Shown here in pieces: positions 1 through 13,500 of a DNA stretch of 64,000 nucleotides. Origin of the DNA: Parelaphostrongylus tenuis (taxonomy: Eukaryota; Nematoda; Chromadorea; Rhabditida; Metastrongylidae). Every line of letters begins with the position of its first letter. Position 1 is the stretch's first letter. The position numbers were made by a program, and so were the translations under genes. Location of the stretch: assembly GCA_019055375.1 (NCBI GenBank), contig JAHQIW010004633.1, positions 1 to 64,000 of the forward strand, read 5' to 3'. The notes beneath the pieces are model-generated. The model searched no databases and had not been told where the DNA came from. It saw only the letters and a program-made list of their open reading frames with translations.

Positions 1-409
1 AGCTTGTTGGATTATAACTGTGAGGAAATAAACTGAATGCAAGATGTACTGAGATCCACACAGTAATTGGTGATTACGGGCCGTGTGGAAAGCTACGTCC
101 AATTGCTCAACTGTAGTGTCGCACTCTATGATAAACATCCTCAACTAGCTCCAAACAGGGCATATGATATGGTTTGGTAACACGGAGTTTTTTCGAACTC
201 TCTTCGCGCATTCCTTGGATGCACATCACTCATTTGAGCGTTTATCATAAACAGGGATAAATAAGACATGTATTTTCAGGGTCCTCAATAGAACGCTACA
301 TTGATCATGAGTTACCTTTGAGAGATCATGGGTTCTACAGCAAGCTGTTAACAACGTGCAAAGATTAGTAACACGATTACACTAGTCAAGAAAGCAACTA
401 TCTGCTTAC

Positions 410-3400
410 CGTAAGGTGGTTGATCAAGTGGTGACAGCACTTTAAAGCCGATTTTGCCTTGTTTGTCAACATATACGACAGCACCTTTGTTATTCTGAAA
501 ACGAGATAAAAGAGGTGATCACTTCAATAATGACCTTTAAAAAATATTTCTTACACTTACTAGAGTTCAATAAGACTATTAATGCCTGATTTAATAATAC
601 TCAACAATGATCACCTAACGGTTTTGGTTAAAGATTCGCTAGCAAAGAATTCATTTTTGAATTGTAATTTGCTCAACCACCTAAATCAATATGACGGCTC
701 ATAGCATTAGTCTAAAATTACTACTTTGGTAAAAAATTAGGTGGATAGCCGTATGATTGTAATAACGCAACCTACCGCTTCTGGTTGATATCTAGGTGCT
801 GTAAAAACAGTGATAAGCTTTCTGTTGCAAAAGAAGCCGTAACCAGACATCATCATCTAAAACTACTCCAGATTAATTTCAGAAAGCTCTACTACGATTT
901 CACTGACTTGATGTGCTCGTACTATCAAGTCGACTTTCAATTTCTGACAACACGGAATAACAGCGTCTTCGCCGAAGAACGTCGCCACTCCTCGTACTGT
1001 GTTCGGTGCGTACCTGCAGTAAATTATGCCAACAAAGGCGTTAATGAGAATTAGTCGCTAAACAATAGAACGTACCCTTGAATGTTTAGCATCGAATCGG
1101 CCCACAGAAGATCCATCGCAAGCGGATTTACATTCGGTTCCTCTAATGGTCGTGCAATCTAGAAGTGGCATCCGATCATTTCTCTTATCAAATGAGCAGC
1201 TAATGCCATTAAGCATCGCCAGTTTGCAAAGTGAACAACGATTTCTTCAAACACTCATCATTGCCGGAACCCAAGAAAGGCTCTAGAACAGTATCAACGA
1301 GGTCTTTGAATTTAAGTTTTTGGGGCAAAAAGTGAGCGCTTCTTCTATGAGACCTTCTGGAAAGCTACTCATATATGAGAGTAAGGCGCTACGGAAACGA
1401 TTTAATCTCATGTCATGGAAGTAAAACCAACTTGAAGACCATGACTATGGCCGGCTCTACAATTACGCTTTACTCAAATGTGAGAGGTCAATTCAGAATG
1501 TTATCGCTTGCAAATGAAGATATCGGTGGAAGAAAACGATGAGCACCATGCGGATATCATCGAGGGAGTTGAGATAAGCCGAAATTCCACCATGCATGCA
1601 CAAAATTTTCTTTCCAACAAGTCCAGCTAAGGGCATCCACGCAAAAACTTCATTGAATCCTAGCCATAACCTTTCAGCCTCCTCCTGAAGTGAATCCAAA
1701 TTGTGAAAAGATTTTAATAGTCATTTATTTCGAATACGCAAATTGGAAACCAACTTTCTCAAAACGGTCAAAAAGTTCATCATAAAATCCGTAGACCCGA
1801 TTGATACCTTTGCACTCGTGATTTCCACGCAAGATCTGGTACTGAAAACGAAAACGGAATATGAAATTGCTATGTTGCATGAAATCACACTCTCTCAGAA
1901 ACATTGCCAAATCATGAATCATCCGAAAGGTTTTTGGAAATTAAAGCCAACTATTGAAACGGTGAATAGATCGAGCTCCACCAAATCACGATGGCCACTA
2001 GAAGCCACAGCGAAACGACGAGGTTCCCTCGTGAAGTTACACTGCTCTCGGCCAATGACATAGATGGTAGAAGTGTTGAATCTTGTCTCACCACCAATTA
2101 TTCAACTAACTTAGTTCTTCTTTCATTTCAAGCTATACTGATTTTTCGGCAACTGCCGATATTTTTTATGTAACAATTTTTCAAATTCAGAATTAAACCT
2201 CATGTCTCATGCGATAGAAGTTCGAGAAAAGATTATTCCAATAAATTAAGGGTGAACATTTTCCTCAAGTGTTGCAAAGGAACACATCTGAGATTTATTC
2301 GCTTACATAAACATTTGCTCCTCCCAACGAAATTCAGCTCGACATAAAGGCCTATTGACAGTAACCAGTAAATTCGAGTAGTTTTGATTTCAATCATAGA
2401 ATTTAAGGTGATTACGAGTTGCGTTTTTATATATGTGATTAAGCATATTGCACATTTCTGCACATCTGCACACAACTGCACATTTCTGTTAATGTACTTT
2501 TGAGTAGTCGTATAGTTCCGTTTTAAACCGGGCTATTCATCCGATTAATGCAGAACCTTAGTGCGAGCTGTGATAAGCACAATTACTCGATCATGTAGTG
2601 CCTGATGAGAGACAGGCAAAAAATTTACCTTGCGAGGAAATAAAATCTTCAGGGTTAATACTAGGCATACACATTCCAGCGATCGACGTCCACGATCCAC
2701 ATAGTCACCGAGAAATATGTACTGAAACAAACAGCTCTTGTCTAAACTCAAATTGTTTAAAGGCCACCAAATTAACTTGTCTTGTAACTGTATGCTATTG
2801 CAGCAACTGTTTTCAAAATATCACTCCCAATCTCTTACTGGTTATTCATGACTGGGAATTTTACCGGTGCTTAACTCCTGTACAGGAGAACTTCTTTTTC
2901 TGAAGAGCTCTTCCCCTTACTCCGAGATTCGTCATCATGATGCGGAAGACAATGGCAGTGCTATGAATCTCTTCCGTCCTCGATGCAACTCAAAATTGGA
3001 AACTTTGACTTATCCTACGTGCAAAGTTCAGCGAGCTATGCGTGGGTATCAAAAAGCTAGACACAGTAAAATAAGTAAACTCCATTATCTCATCGATGAG
3101 CTCCCAAAAAAGCAACAGCATCGGGTGGGACGCGTAGCGTTTGGTATTTGATAATTATTTCAAGTTATCACCAAAGTCTGGACAAAAAATCACGAGTTTG
3201 CTGAACTTGTTTTTCTGAATTATCTGAGGTAATAATTTGGAAAAATTCCATGCTATTTAAATTTGATATTCACATGTACATGAGAGATGCTAGGAGTCTC
3301 CTACAAGTGGTAATCTCCCTCATTTCATTCTGAGAGAGACTGACAAGCTACCGGTAAGTACTCGGCCTCCATATTCACAGCTCAACAATCTATGGACTGG

Positions 3401-6400
3401 GAATAAAAGCTACACACACTAAAAACATGAGTTTTGTTTTCTGACAGTAAGTGAGCTTCAGCTAGAGCAGCACTGGAAAAGGCCACTATAGAGGGGCTAC
3501 TAAAAACTTAGGGGCCATTCTCTAGACTGCCTAGATCTGAACGAACATAAATGATGATTTAGACCTATAACACACGTTCACTCGCGTCACAGTCCTCTAT
3601 AGAGAACCTGGCTATGTAGGCAAGAATGATAGCATATGACGTCATCGGACAGGCTGAGATAAGGTGACATTGCCTACGTTGTCTATGACATCGGAGAAGA
3701 AATTTTTCCCTATACATTCCATAGTGAAATATTCGGCCGCGTTAGCGCCCTCGTCAATGCTAGTTTCACTTCTACATCGATGCATCTATACAAATAACAA
3801 TCCGAATTGGACGCTTACGGTAGAAGCGAAGTGGATCAATATCGGCTCGATCAATCTTTATTGCCTATATACCTTCATCAAATGAAAGTTGACCGACTTT
3901 GCTAACGCTTGTGAAAATACTGGTCTCCTACTAAATCTCGCTAAAAAGGTGCTGATGAGTAGTTTAGTGGTTTTGAAATAATATATTCAGCTGCTCCAGC
4001 GACGTATTATATAGGTTGCGCAGTCGATACGATTATTGACATACCTCCAAAACTGAGCAGAAAGAAGTGAGTGACTCAAGGATCGTTTGAAGGCTTCGCG
4101 GGTGTAGCGAAGGGAACAAAGAACATCCGAAGTGGCACTTATCTTCTGGATTTAACGGCTCGTTTTAGCATCACCTATATCACCTGTTCACCTCAATGAT
4201 CGTCGAGTGACCCGATAGGGTGCCAGTACAAACTTTTTATCATTTTTTCTACCTCGTATAAAAACAGTGCATTCGATACTCCTTGCTGCGCAAATTTATT
4301 GAATACCACATCTTTCTTCTAGACTTTGAATCATCGGGTCGATAGTTTTCTCGTGTTGTGTTGCGTTTGTATTTTCGATAGCCTGGCGTGTAGATCAGCG
4401 TTTTTCATTTCCGATCAGTAATGTAGGAAGAAGTTCGAATCTCTTTGCTTGTTAGCGAGGTAGCGGATGCACCTAATATCGACCTTTCAACTGCGAATTT
4501 AATGAAATCAAGTGGTCTTTCGTCTTGCTGACGTAACGGCTTTCAATACATCTGTCAAGGCAGGAACAACTTGTGAGTCGAATTGATGGGTACGGAAATG
4601 GGTGTTCATAATGCTTCGAGCATATGCGTCAGAAACGTGACAGCTGTGTAGACAGGATGAAAGATTATTTTGTGTTATGAATGCGTAATCATAAAGTTGA
4701 TGCTAGGAATAGCTTGTATTCTGAAAGTCAAAGAAGGAATCAAGGCCTCTAAAGTACGTTGAAAAACGAAAATTAGAGACATCATTTCACACATTTATCT
4801 CTTGGGAATCTTTTGGAGGGGGAACGCAACGTATTTCAATGATAACCGACGAACAAGAGCCGTTACCAGCTGATTTCATTGGGACATTACAAACATAGTG
4901 GAAAAATTAGCTGCGCCTAGTCAAAAAATTTCATTATGAATACCGTGAAACAAAAATTTGACACTAGAATGATTCTTGAAGAGAGGAAAGCTTACTAAGA
5001 TACTTCTGCACGCGGCAAGAGAAAGTGTAAGTGCGCGGGCGTTCGTTCGAGTCACTCTACGATCAGCGGAACGACAGGTTCTTTCAGGTGTTCCACACGA
5101 TAGAGCGAATGGTAACCCTCATTGAACACTCTGATAGGGCACTCTAACAAAACTTTTCCGTAAGCACTGCAACGATAACAGTAGCTTATTTGCCGCCTTT
5201 CACATACACAACAGATAGGATGTCATTGGAACTGAATCAAAATGCGTGAATGTTCTAGTGTGAAAATTATCTCGTTTTATAACCATATTACCAAACGATC
5301 TGCTTAAGACATTAATATCGGTGACGGCGTGGTCGTCCACACGTAAAAGAGGCCGCGTGTGAGCGAAAATTATTCAAATCAATCGTTTTCTACGGCAGGC
5401 ATGTGACATAAAAAGGACTAGGAGTTAGTTGTTGAAGGACCCAAGTGATATACCGAATACGCTCTATTTATCTAATTTTGAATTTCATTGTACCTCGCTA
5501 ATCACGGAGGATATGCAGGGAGAAGCAGAGAAACTAGATTCAATCACACATCTAAGACAAGCGTGCAATGCTGTAGTTAACAATGCCTTGCAATATGCGC
5601 ATGCTTGCTCGTTCACTCAAGCGCTGTGAATTCATTTAGGCTTATAACACTGCGCAGTGGAAAATCAATATCATATCATTTTGTAAGGGTATCGACACCG
5701 TTCTTATCTATCAGTGGCACACTGAACCGTAAGTAACTGTAAGTTAGAGGTGCATCCAGCCACCTCTAGATACTTGATGACGTTGAATTCGTGACATTCC
5801 TCGCAGGAATTGATTGAAGTGAATAGCTTTAACCTTTTTGTCTTTCGTACTACTCATTACATAATACAATATTGAATTGCGTTTGCCTGTGGTTAATAAA
5901 AAAAGCGCTCGGCATTGATCAATCCTTGAGGGATGCGCCATGCATTCGTGTTCAATTTTTAAGTTCATTTGAGGTGATTGAATGAGTTTTTGGCCTTTAC
6001 AACGACTCGCGGTGGCCTCCTGCTATACCGAGTTAGTGCTGTTTCACCTCCCAGACAAGTCTGAGAGCATTCTGGTACCAATTTACAGACCCCGATGGGA
6101 TGGATGGCTTTGTGAGCCATGAGCGCGAGATCGCACTCTTGACCTCGTGTGCGACGCGAATCACCTTTAACTATTGCGCCACATGCGCTCTTAGCCTGTG
6201 GTGACGTTGATTAATTAGCAAGATTGTAACCGTTTTTCCAGAATAAACGTGCTTCTACTATTGATAAAATCTAGAAAAAAAAGCGCAACGACAGAAGACC
6301 ATCTGTTCTCTTCTCAAGAACCTTTTGCTTTAACAATGTCATTGCGCATTAGTAGATACGACAGTGTTTAGCATATTGACATGACGATGAAACCGCCATC

Positions 6401-6986
6401 GGATCATAAAACCCAGCTACCTCAGCTGTTGAAATTGCCGACATTGACCGATGACATATGACGTACAGTATTAGTCGCCCTTTAAATCCATTTTTTCCAC
6501 GCCGGTAAGCCTTGCCGTCCTCTACTTTTTGGTCGAACATTGAAACGATGCTCAAGTGACCGGTTCGCCGTGTTGAAGTTGATCATTCAATAATAAACCA
6601 GTTTTGGTATAAATTTGATGCTGTGATTAATTTGGACGTTATTTGATAATCAAAAAAAAAATTACTGTTACAGTGTATTCAGTGATAGTTGATCTTATAC
6701 GTAAAATGCTACTAGGTGAAAAATAAAACTGACTTTCACTCTCATGCTTCCATGCTGGTTACCTTCAGAAAATTTGCTGAACATCCGCAACAAATCGAAG
6801 TACTAAACATCAGAGAATACAATGCAACTTTGTTGAGGAGAATGTCACTCCTATACTACTCACCTGGCCATGAATATCACCAACGATAACAATGGGTGGA
6901 TTGATTTCTGCAAGTGTGCTTTCCATTTTGAATAATTCTATGCTACACCGCTGAACATCTATCAGTTCCTCAGACGAATATTTAAT
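410..6986 (-). CDS. Divergent PP1-type Ser/Thr protein phosphatase, partial, multi-exon
   Basis: Metallophosphatase of the PPP family, catalytic subunit class, expected to remove phosphate from Ser/Thr with two active-site metals. Exons on the minus strand in order: 6864-6986 (ends GDIHGQ), 2629-2721 (FLGDYVDRG), 1755-1841 (LRGNHEC, NRVYGFYDE), 1547-1684 (MPLAG, ILCMHGGIS), 1076-1158 (MDLLWAD), 908-1013 (RGVATFFG, DLIVRAHQ), 776-856 (GYGFF, TAPRY), 410-494 (NNKGAVVYVDK). Exon phases join without a stop and introns are GT-AG. The stretch expected between GDIHGQ and YIFLGDYVDRG (about 18 residues in PP1) was not located in the 4.1 kb intron, and the N-terminal and last exons were not found. The usual SAPNYC near the C terminus is replaced by TAPRYQ. 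It resembles the expanded nematode PP1-like paralogues rather than a housekeeping PP1. Family assignment is firm; completeness is not. Confidence 0.85.
2722..6863. other. Long intron of the phosphatase gene, no other gene seen
   Basis: About 4.1 kb between the GDIHGQ exon and the GDYVDRG exon. It should contain one more short phosphatase exon, which I could not find. It holds a tRNA-derived SINE near 5.9-6.2 kb. Other open frames here are short and show no recognised motif. Confidence 0.5.
5915..6195 (-). repeat. tRNA-derived SINE, family 1, copy 1
   Basis: Shares a distinctive string of words with 34074-34320 and 61268-61545: TGATCAATcCttGAGGGATG, a variable stretch, GACTCGCGGTGGCC, AGTGCTG, CAGACAAGTCTG, ACCAATTTACAGACC. 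Read on the minus strand it starts with a tRNA-like head: TGGCGCAATAGTTAAAGG resembles an A box, and GGTCAAGAGTGCGATCTC sits where the B box would be. It lies in a phosphatase intron. The ends are approximate. Confidence 0.6.
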
Positions 6987-6989
6987 CTA

Positions 6990-8340
6990 AAAAATCCAAT
7001 GAACGGCTACGGGCAGATTAAACAGCAGACAAAATGAGCACCCGAGATTTCTGTCTCACAAAAAGTGACAGCATGACTTGTCTGATGTGAAGCAACATTC
7101 AAATGAAAAGAACCATGAAAGCAGTATCGCTGTTCGATTGCAACTTCAGTTGGGAATTTATTGTCCACTGATCGCGTCTGTCTTGCAAATTGGTAGATTT
7201 CAAGATTTATGAACGCGGTGAAGCAATCGGTCTCTTGTTAGGGCATACCACTCCAAAATCCCGCCACGCATGGGGCGCTCAAAGTTTTCTTTGCGATACA
7301 AAAGATAAAAGCAAAATGATTCTATTCATAGCACACAAAAGCGCATGATACAATGAAAAATTTGTTGAACCATTGCGGCAAACGAGCTCAATGCAATAAA
7401 GACCCATACAAATTCTAGATAGAGATTTTAATAATCATCTGGAACATTGGAGTCTGTGCTAAGAGGTCTCACAAGGAGAAGTAGCAGTGTATAACGGCAC
7501 ATATGTTCTTCATGAAGAACGTAACGAACAGACATGGATAATCAGCACAGCTGCTTGTAATTGTATGCATGAAAATTCGTAACTTTGTCACACTTATTAA
7601 ACACTAATTCGAAATATTTCCTTGTAATCGGTTGTTTTATCGACCAGCTATCCACGTCGTACTAATCTTTAACCCACTAGGTACGACAGGGACACGCCTC
7701 CAGCTCCGGCTTCCTGCTCGGCGAGCAGTCCGTAGTGCTCAATGGTTGGTGATTCCGACCACAGGTAAGGTTCTGGTGCAGTCTCCTCCCACGGCGCTGC
7801 ACAGCAGATTTTTGTGTTGTTTTTGTGCTCTGTTTATTTGTTTGCTCCGCAATAAAGTTGTTTTGATAAATATAAAGTGGATGAAATGAAAGAAACCGTC
7901 TGAGAGCACAGTATTAGAAAAATAAGTAGAGCACAAAAAATTACACCAAAAATTCGCTGCTAAGTGCTGTGCAGAGAGATCACCAGCAACCTTCTCCCAA
8001 TGGCCAGCATCACTACCACTCAGCACTACGTATTGTTCGTCAGGCTCGGCATGTGCATGTCGTAGCTAATGGGTCAAATTTCTCCGATCCTTGGTCACCC
8101 TACTTAATCCGTCCACATGATTCATGGACACTAACGGGAATTTCGTTTATACATGTAATCTGGATAATGCCTAGAACCGCAATGTCCAAAAATTGGGGAC
8201 CTAATGTAAGATTCTATAATTCTGGGAACTGTATCACCAGTGCCACTGGACAGAGCACAGAGAAGCACCGTTGTATTAGGCCAAAAAGGATCTGGAATCT
8301 CAAAGTTAATTTGCTCTTATTTTTAAATTATGAGCTTTGA
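6990..8340. other. Intergenic stretch, no gene supported
   Basis: Between the most upstream recognised phosphatase exon and the start of duplicated block A. Upstream phosphatase exons may lie here, but no conserved PPP motif was seen. Open frames are short and without recognised motifs. Confidence 0.4.
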
Positions 8341-8792
8341 CTTAAAATAGAAAGGCAATACGCATCATTGGCACCAGAGAATCATAGTTTCACCACGACA
8401 ACTTGTTTCACTCAAACAAAAAACTGCTTACTGTATTTACTTCAAATGTGTCGTTTTTCGCTCATATGAGACTCTATGCGGGTGGCCTTCGATATTAACT
8501 TGAGAGCCTATCAAAGAAAAAGGTTCAAAGGAAAGAGAGACCACCAGAACGTCAACCGTTGGCATGAATTGTATCAGCATAATTTTGTAGTGTGCTCATT
8601 ATAAAAAGTATTAAGCGCTTAATTTTTTCATCATCTCCATTCTTGTGGTTGTAGTATGAAGGCCACATTTTTATCCCGGTTATATAATAATGATTTGTTC
8701 GCTTCAGGTGATAATACGGTCAATCGTGTTTTGCATAGATTTTTCTCACGGAGCGGTTGTGAAGTTTCATTTCAGGTTCGTATCCACAACAG

Positions 8793-8942
8793 GTGTTCGA
8801 ATCCGTGGCTTCTCCAAAGAGACTTGTCATAATGGAAAGTCTACAGTCAGATCATATGGGCTTCTTCCATTCTATTCGTATTTTTCAAAACCAGTTGTGG
8901 TTCAATGCAAAAATAACGCATTCTGTTCCACAGCTCACATAA
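8793..8942 (+). CDS. Candidate terminal exon, unknown protein (block A)
   Basis: After an acceptor-like ..CACAACAG the frame opens with VFESVASPKRLVIMESLQSD and runs 49 residues to a TAA. The block B equivalent (about 37635-37780) starts with a related FEYMASPKKLVI but then loses the frame through small indels. Conservation of the opening residues across the two copies suggests a former coding exon. No domain is recognised and no upstream exon was assigned. It could be a relic in both blocks. Confidence 0.3.
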   Translation: MFESVASPKRLVIMESLQSDHMGFFHSIRIFQNQLWFNAKITHSVPQLT

Positions 8943-9591
8943 CCATGCTAAGACTTGGATCACACCTCTGTTGAAACACTAGAGTGCATGAAGAAATTAG
9001 ATGCACTCTACATTCTTTCTCAATAGCTCATTACTACAGCATCCCTAGCTCCCTAGAGTGTTTAACAATTTAGCAACTGAGCGTCGCTAGACTCATAACT
9101 TTTTAGCACTGTACTAATAGTATACAAATAAGTTTATGCAAATAGATTTTCAATGGTTGAGTACAACTTTAGGGAAAAGGACTTCCATTTCAATATAGAA
9201 ACCATTAAGAATAATTGTATACATGAATGGTCTATCATTATCAGCAAGGTGTGCATCATTGTATTTGCCATTTGTTCTGTTACCCGTGGCTGCTGTGTAT
9301 GGTTGCAATTTGTTTCGATCATAGCGACATCTGATACCGTAATTCCGTGGTCCATATGCAATGAAAACGAAATTCCACCACCGGAATGTCTACGATAAAT
9401 GTAAGTACAAACCTGGATTCCCTCAGTAGTTTAATGAGCTTATGGCCAAAGCAGGCCATCTAAAAATTCTGTTTTGGATGACTGCTCATGAGATTGTAGA
9501 ACTTCGGGTGCAGTACAGCAAATCAGATCCGTGAATGCGCGACTAGCGAGCTCTTTTCTTGCGCATTGTACTAATACGAAGCAGAACTCAC

Positions 9592-9770
9592 ATGTCTATC
9601 ATTGAGCACATCGCTCATTTTTAGGTGTCGTTTCAAGAATGCCGAGTAGTCGATACCACCCTGTACTTGTTGCCGCATACTCGGAGTTGCAATGGCTTGT
9701 CTCTGCGAAGCTGGATTTGCCGCGACTTGTGAGTTAACGACGTTTGGCGGTTGTCGAGCAAATAGAAATG
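9592..9770 (-). CDS. Candidate exon, Gln/Ala-rich then GIDYSAFLKRHLKM motif (block A)
   Basis: Minus-strand open exon ending at a consensus donor (GACAT|GTGAGTTC). It reads RQPPNVVNSQVAANP, then MRQQVQGG, then GIDYSAFLKRHLKMSDVL and NDRH. The polar low-complexity lead followed by a charged helix is typical of a transcription-type or scaffold protein, but I do not recognise the family. The acceptor is not clear (possibly near 9770-9790). The block B copy at 38403-38575 keeps the GIDxSAFLxRHLxMS core and the donor but has an in-frame TAA. Confidence 0.4.
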
Positions 9771-11651
9771 AGACACACCCTCTGCTTCAGTTCTTTATGA
9801 CTTCAAAATCAGAGCTAATCACTATCATCCTAGAACAGTTATGGCCGTAGATCACCGTAATTCAGCTTAGTTGATAGCCTGTTTTCTCCACGAACTACTA
9901 TGGCATTGGTGAGCTTCAGGTATGTATGTTACTATTTTCGTTGACAAGCCTAAAGCATGATTACCAAATAGTGCAGCAAAGTGAAGGGAATCCAAAAAAA
10001 AAGACTGTTTTAATTTCTTATGAGGCAATCGATGTTTGCTGATTCACATTCACTAAGTATGCGTAATCAGCATATGGTACGATGCTTCATTTAGCACATT
10101 GATCAATACGCACACATTCTACGTTCCATTGCTTGTACGTGTTTTTCTGTTCAAAACGGATTCTCCAATATACTGTGAGTCGAATGCACAAAATTTGAGC
10201 ATAGCTTAGGGTTTCGTATATCTCAAAATTTCTATAACATATGTTAAGAGGAGCGCAAGATATCGGGGAATTTCACAAGCAAAGTTAATTTTCGGCTTAT
10301 TTCTCTGTAGCACCGCTGATCACATCGAACCGCTTAGATGGTTGCTTTTTAAATGACTGGAAGTCATATATTGGGCGTTGAACTCGTTAGGGAATAAGCG
10401 AAAATGGATTTTAGAGCATTCCGAAGCTGAAAAAATGTCATATCAAACTTGTGTTAGCTTATTAGTGTAGAGAAAACGAACAGCGCTGAAAACAGGTGAC
10501 CGCTGACTATAGAATCCAAGTATCAATGCGTTTGTGCTAGACTGGAGAAAAATTCCTTATCATCTGCCAAAAATGCATATTTTATGTTTGCTTAACATAA
10601 TATTGGTTGTTATATATTCAGAGGAATGTCTCAGGAATATTCCTATGAGAATTCCTGATGCGATGAAGGAAAAGTACCCAACATTGATTCCTTGATAGTG
10701 CGCGCTATTTCAGAAGAATAATACCAAATCTTGCAGCGCGAGGGAAGACTAAGGAAAAGTCTTATGAAGTCTGCCGTACCTAGCTTACAGATCAGATGCT
10801 CGTCTTACGATTGTGGTCCAGTTCCCGTTCATTGGAGCATTTCCTGCGTGGACGCCGACTCGAAACACTTGATCAAAATGGAGAATCATGTTAAGAGTTT
10901 TTGATTCAGAGCTCAAGTAATGGTATTTCGAGCAAAGCCGGAGACTTGCAAATCGTTGGTAGATGATCATGGATGATGATGTTCTTCATTTTGAAAGATA
11001 ATTGTTGTTGTTTTGATTGAATTGATGAATGAACTTTGAAATTTCAGCTGGTATTGAGGAACTTTTTTCCCAATGTAATAACTCCACTACATATGAAACG
11101 CTTTATGTAGGATACGTACAAAGCACAGCTATGAACGCTTTACTGCGGCTTCCTCCTACAATAACCAAACCCAGTTTTGAATGATGAGAAATTTTTTATA
11201 TTTTACTGCTTTAAAAAAGTAGGCTTTCCAAGTGATTATGCCGTCATGACTTAGCATTTTACGCCAATTATTCATGTCGTTTTTGTCATTACGGTAAATC
11301 CTCGTTGGAACCCTATTACGCAGCAAATAAAAGGAATGCTGAGGAATAAGCCTTTATTTGCACAGAAGAATACGAACAAATATACAAATTGCATACATAC
11401 TCGATAAAGTTAATCAGCGTTTGATTAGGTGATGCTCAACAACACACTACGTTCTCCATAAATGTTGTAAAGTGTGCTACAACTATGGGAGGTTTATTTT
11501 CTGTTCTACTAAAATTGCATAAATGCTCGAGACAGGTCATAAGACGAAGTTATAACTACGTTTTTTCCAATGAGCACAACAGCAGAATGACATTTCATCA
11601 CTAAATTCACCTCTCTTGTACGAAAGAGCATTGTAGCACATTGCGTTTTAC

Positions 11652-11971
11652 ATGGATAGAACTGATCAAGAACTCTGGAATGCTATTCAGATTATTGAGG
11701 AGCCGGAGCAAAAGATTGGAGGGTTAGCCACAGCATTTCATCAACTACAACCTTAGTATACTTTTCTGTTTACTTCACACGATCACCTATTTTGACTTCG
11801 CAGTTCATTTCACACACACCGACACACCTACGCAGTTCTTCAGCAATTTAGCCGCGTGTACTAATTCAGTTTCTCTTTAGGTCTACTGGAGAGCTCGCTG
11901 CTTTCGAGAAGTCCTTGAACGAAATCCATTGCGACATCGCTTCCGCAAAAACATGCTTGCATGAAAAATAG
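11652..11971 (+). CDS. Small two-exon protein, possibly related to Mediator subunit 11 (block A)
   Basis: Exon 1 is 11652-11722 (MDRTDQELWNAIQIIEEPEQ, then KIGG), intron GT-AG 11723-11880, exon 2 is 11881-11971 (STGELAAFEKSLNEIHCDIA, then SAKTCLHEK, TAG). The phase closes exactly across the intron, giving about 53 residues. The helical pattern and the ..E.IG.. and AAF..S...I..DI words recall the first half of MED11, but the middle of MED11 is absent and the protein is about half the usual length. Treat the name as a weak guess. The block B copy is also open. Alternative: exon 1 may read through the donor to LATAFHQLQP and stop, a frame also conserved in B. Confidence 0.4.
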
Positions 11972-13500
11972 TGACCAGCACTTCACCACTGTGTCTTCTG
12001 AATAATCTTGCATTTTGGACTATTATGTGACCAGAAGGATTAGCTTGTATTTGTCAATCTCACCTAATAATAGAATATGGCTTTGTAATATTTTTACTAT
12101 GATTAACTTTACCGAAATGTGACTAAAGTTACACTATTCCAAGAAATCCAGTAACTAATCCATTTGTTTTATCAAAGGACGGCTTAAGATTTGATTAGCA
12201 TACAACGCTCCTTGCTAGTTTTGTGATAGCAGATGATAATTTCTCGGTCAATATAGTAATTGACTAGATGACCTATGCAGGTTCGAAGAAGATGGTCTTC
12301 TCTGTCGACTTAATCGTGTATACGATTTTTAGATAGCATCCGTTTGATTTTAGGCATATTCAGAATTAATGCTGTAAAACGAAGATTGGAAGCGAAATTC
12401 AATTTATTGAAATTGGTGCGAATGAATCAAATAAAATGCTTGTGATGGAGACGTGGAAACGCCCTAGCAGGTCTATCCCAGGACTTCAGATAGAAATGAA
12501 CTGATCAGTGTTCAAATACATTCATAGAAAAAATGAAGAATTTTCTAGCAGCGGCAGAACATATAACATAGTAGGAAAGATTAACGTTATGCACTAAAGT
12601 AGATTAATATGATTTTTACCACCGATGAGTTCATTAACCATCAATTAACCCTAGTCCAATACCACTAAGATCTCCACTCAATATCGCGGCCATTGGCTAC
12701 TCGGTATTTTTAATGGGTATCACAAGGAGTTAGTTTGTTAGAGGCTGTTCTGATGCTTCCTCTACATGCCTTCCACTTATTTGAATACAGGAATCCGCCT
12801 TAATCTATTTGCAGAAAACAATCTTCTTACAGAAGATTCTACACATCCAAACACCTTAGCAACTGATGCACAAAAATGGTCGTGTATTCGCGAATGTTAT
12901 AGGCCACTTCAGAGTAAACTGATGTGATCTCCTAAATGGACCTTTCTACCAAGGTCGTTTTTTACTCGCGTTTCACACGTAATCCGCTACCTGCGGTCAT
13001 GGCACGACGTCTCTCACATCAGAAAATCTGTCCCAGTGTAGGACGGCCTTCTGCTATTATAAAATTTCTCACCCGTAAGATTAGCAACCGCTATTAAATT
13101 ACTGTGGTGCGTATGGCGCAGTGAATAAAGGTGATCTGCAAAACACATAATCATTGACTGATTTTCTCTTGCTCCGCGATCGAGAACTTTGTGTCATACG
13201 TGTTTGGAAGGACTTCAACACTGACATCAGTGATGCTTGAGTAGACCACCAAAAGCTCTTGTACAGGCCAGACACATATTTAGTGATCATTGCGATGCGA
13301 TGAAGTCGAGCGCATTGCACATAGCGCAGGGAGTAATCAGCGCTAAAAAAATCTATCCTTACTCTTTGTAAAATTGTCGACATACTATCACAGCAAAATG
13401 ACAAATGACACAAATTACACCGTAGGTAAGATTAAAGATAAACGTTGAGCGTTGATTAGACTCTAAAGAATGCGACATGCATTCAGTTGCGTTGGGGTTA
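11972..13500. other. No gene supported
   Basis: Up to about 12.87 kb the sequence is alignable to block B (39.9-40.79 kb) but shows no convincing conserved exon. From about 12.87 kb it is private to block A and leads into the RTE element. One open frame on the minus strand at 13099-13413 has no recognised domain. Confidence 0.4.
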
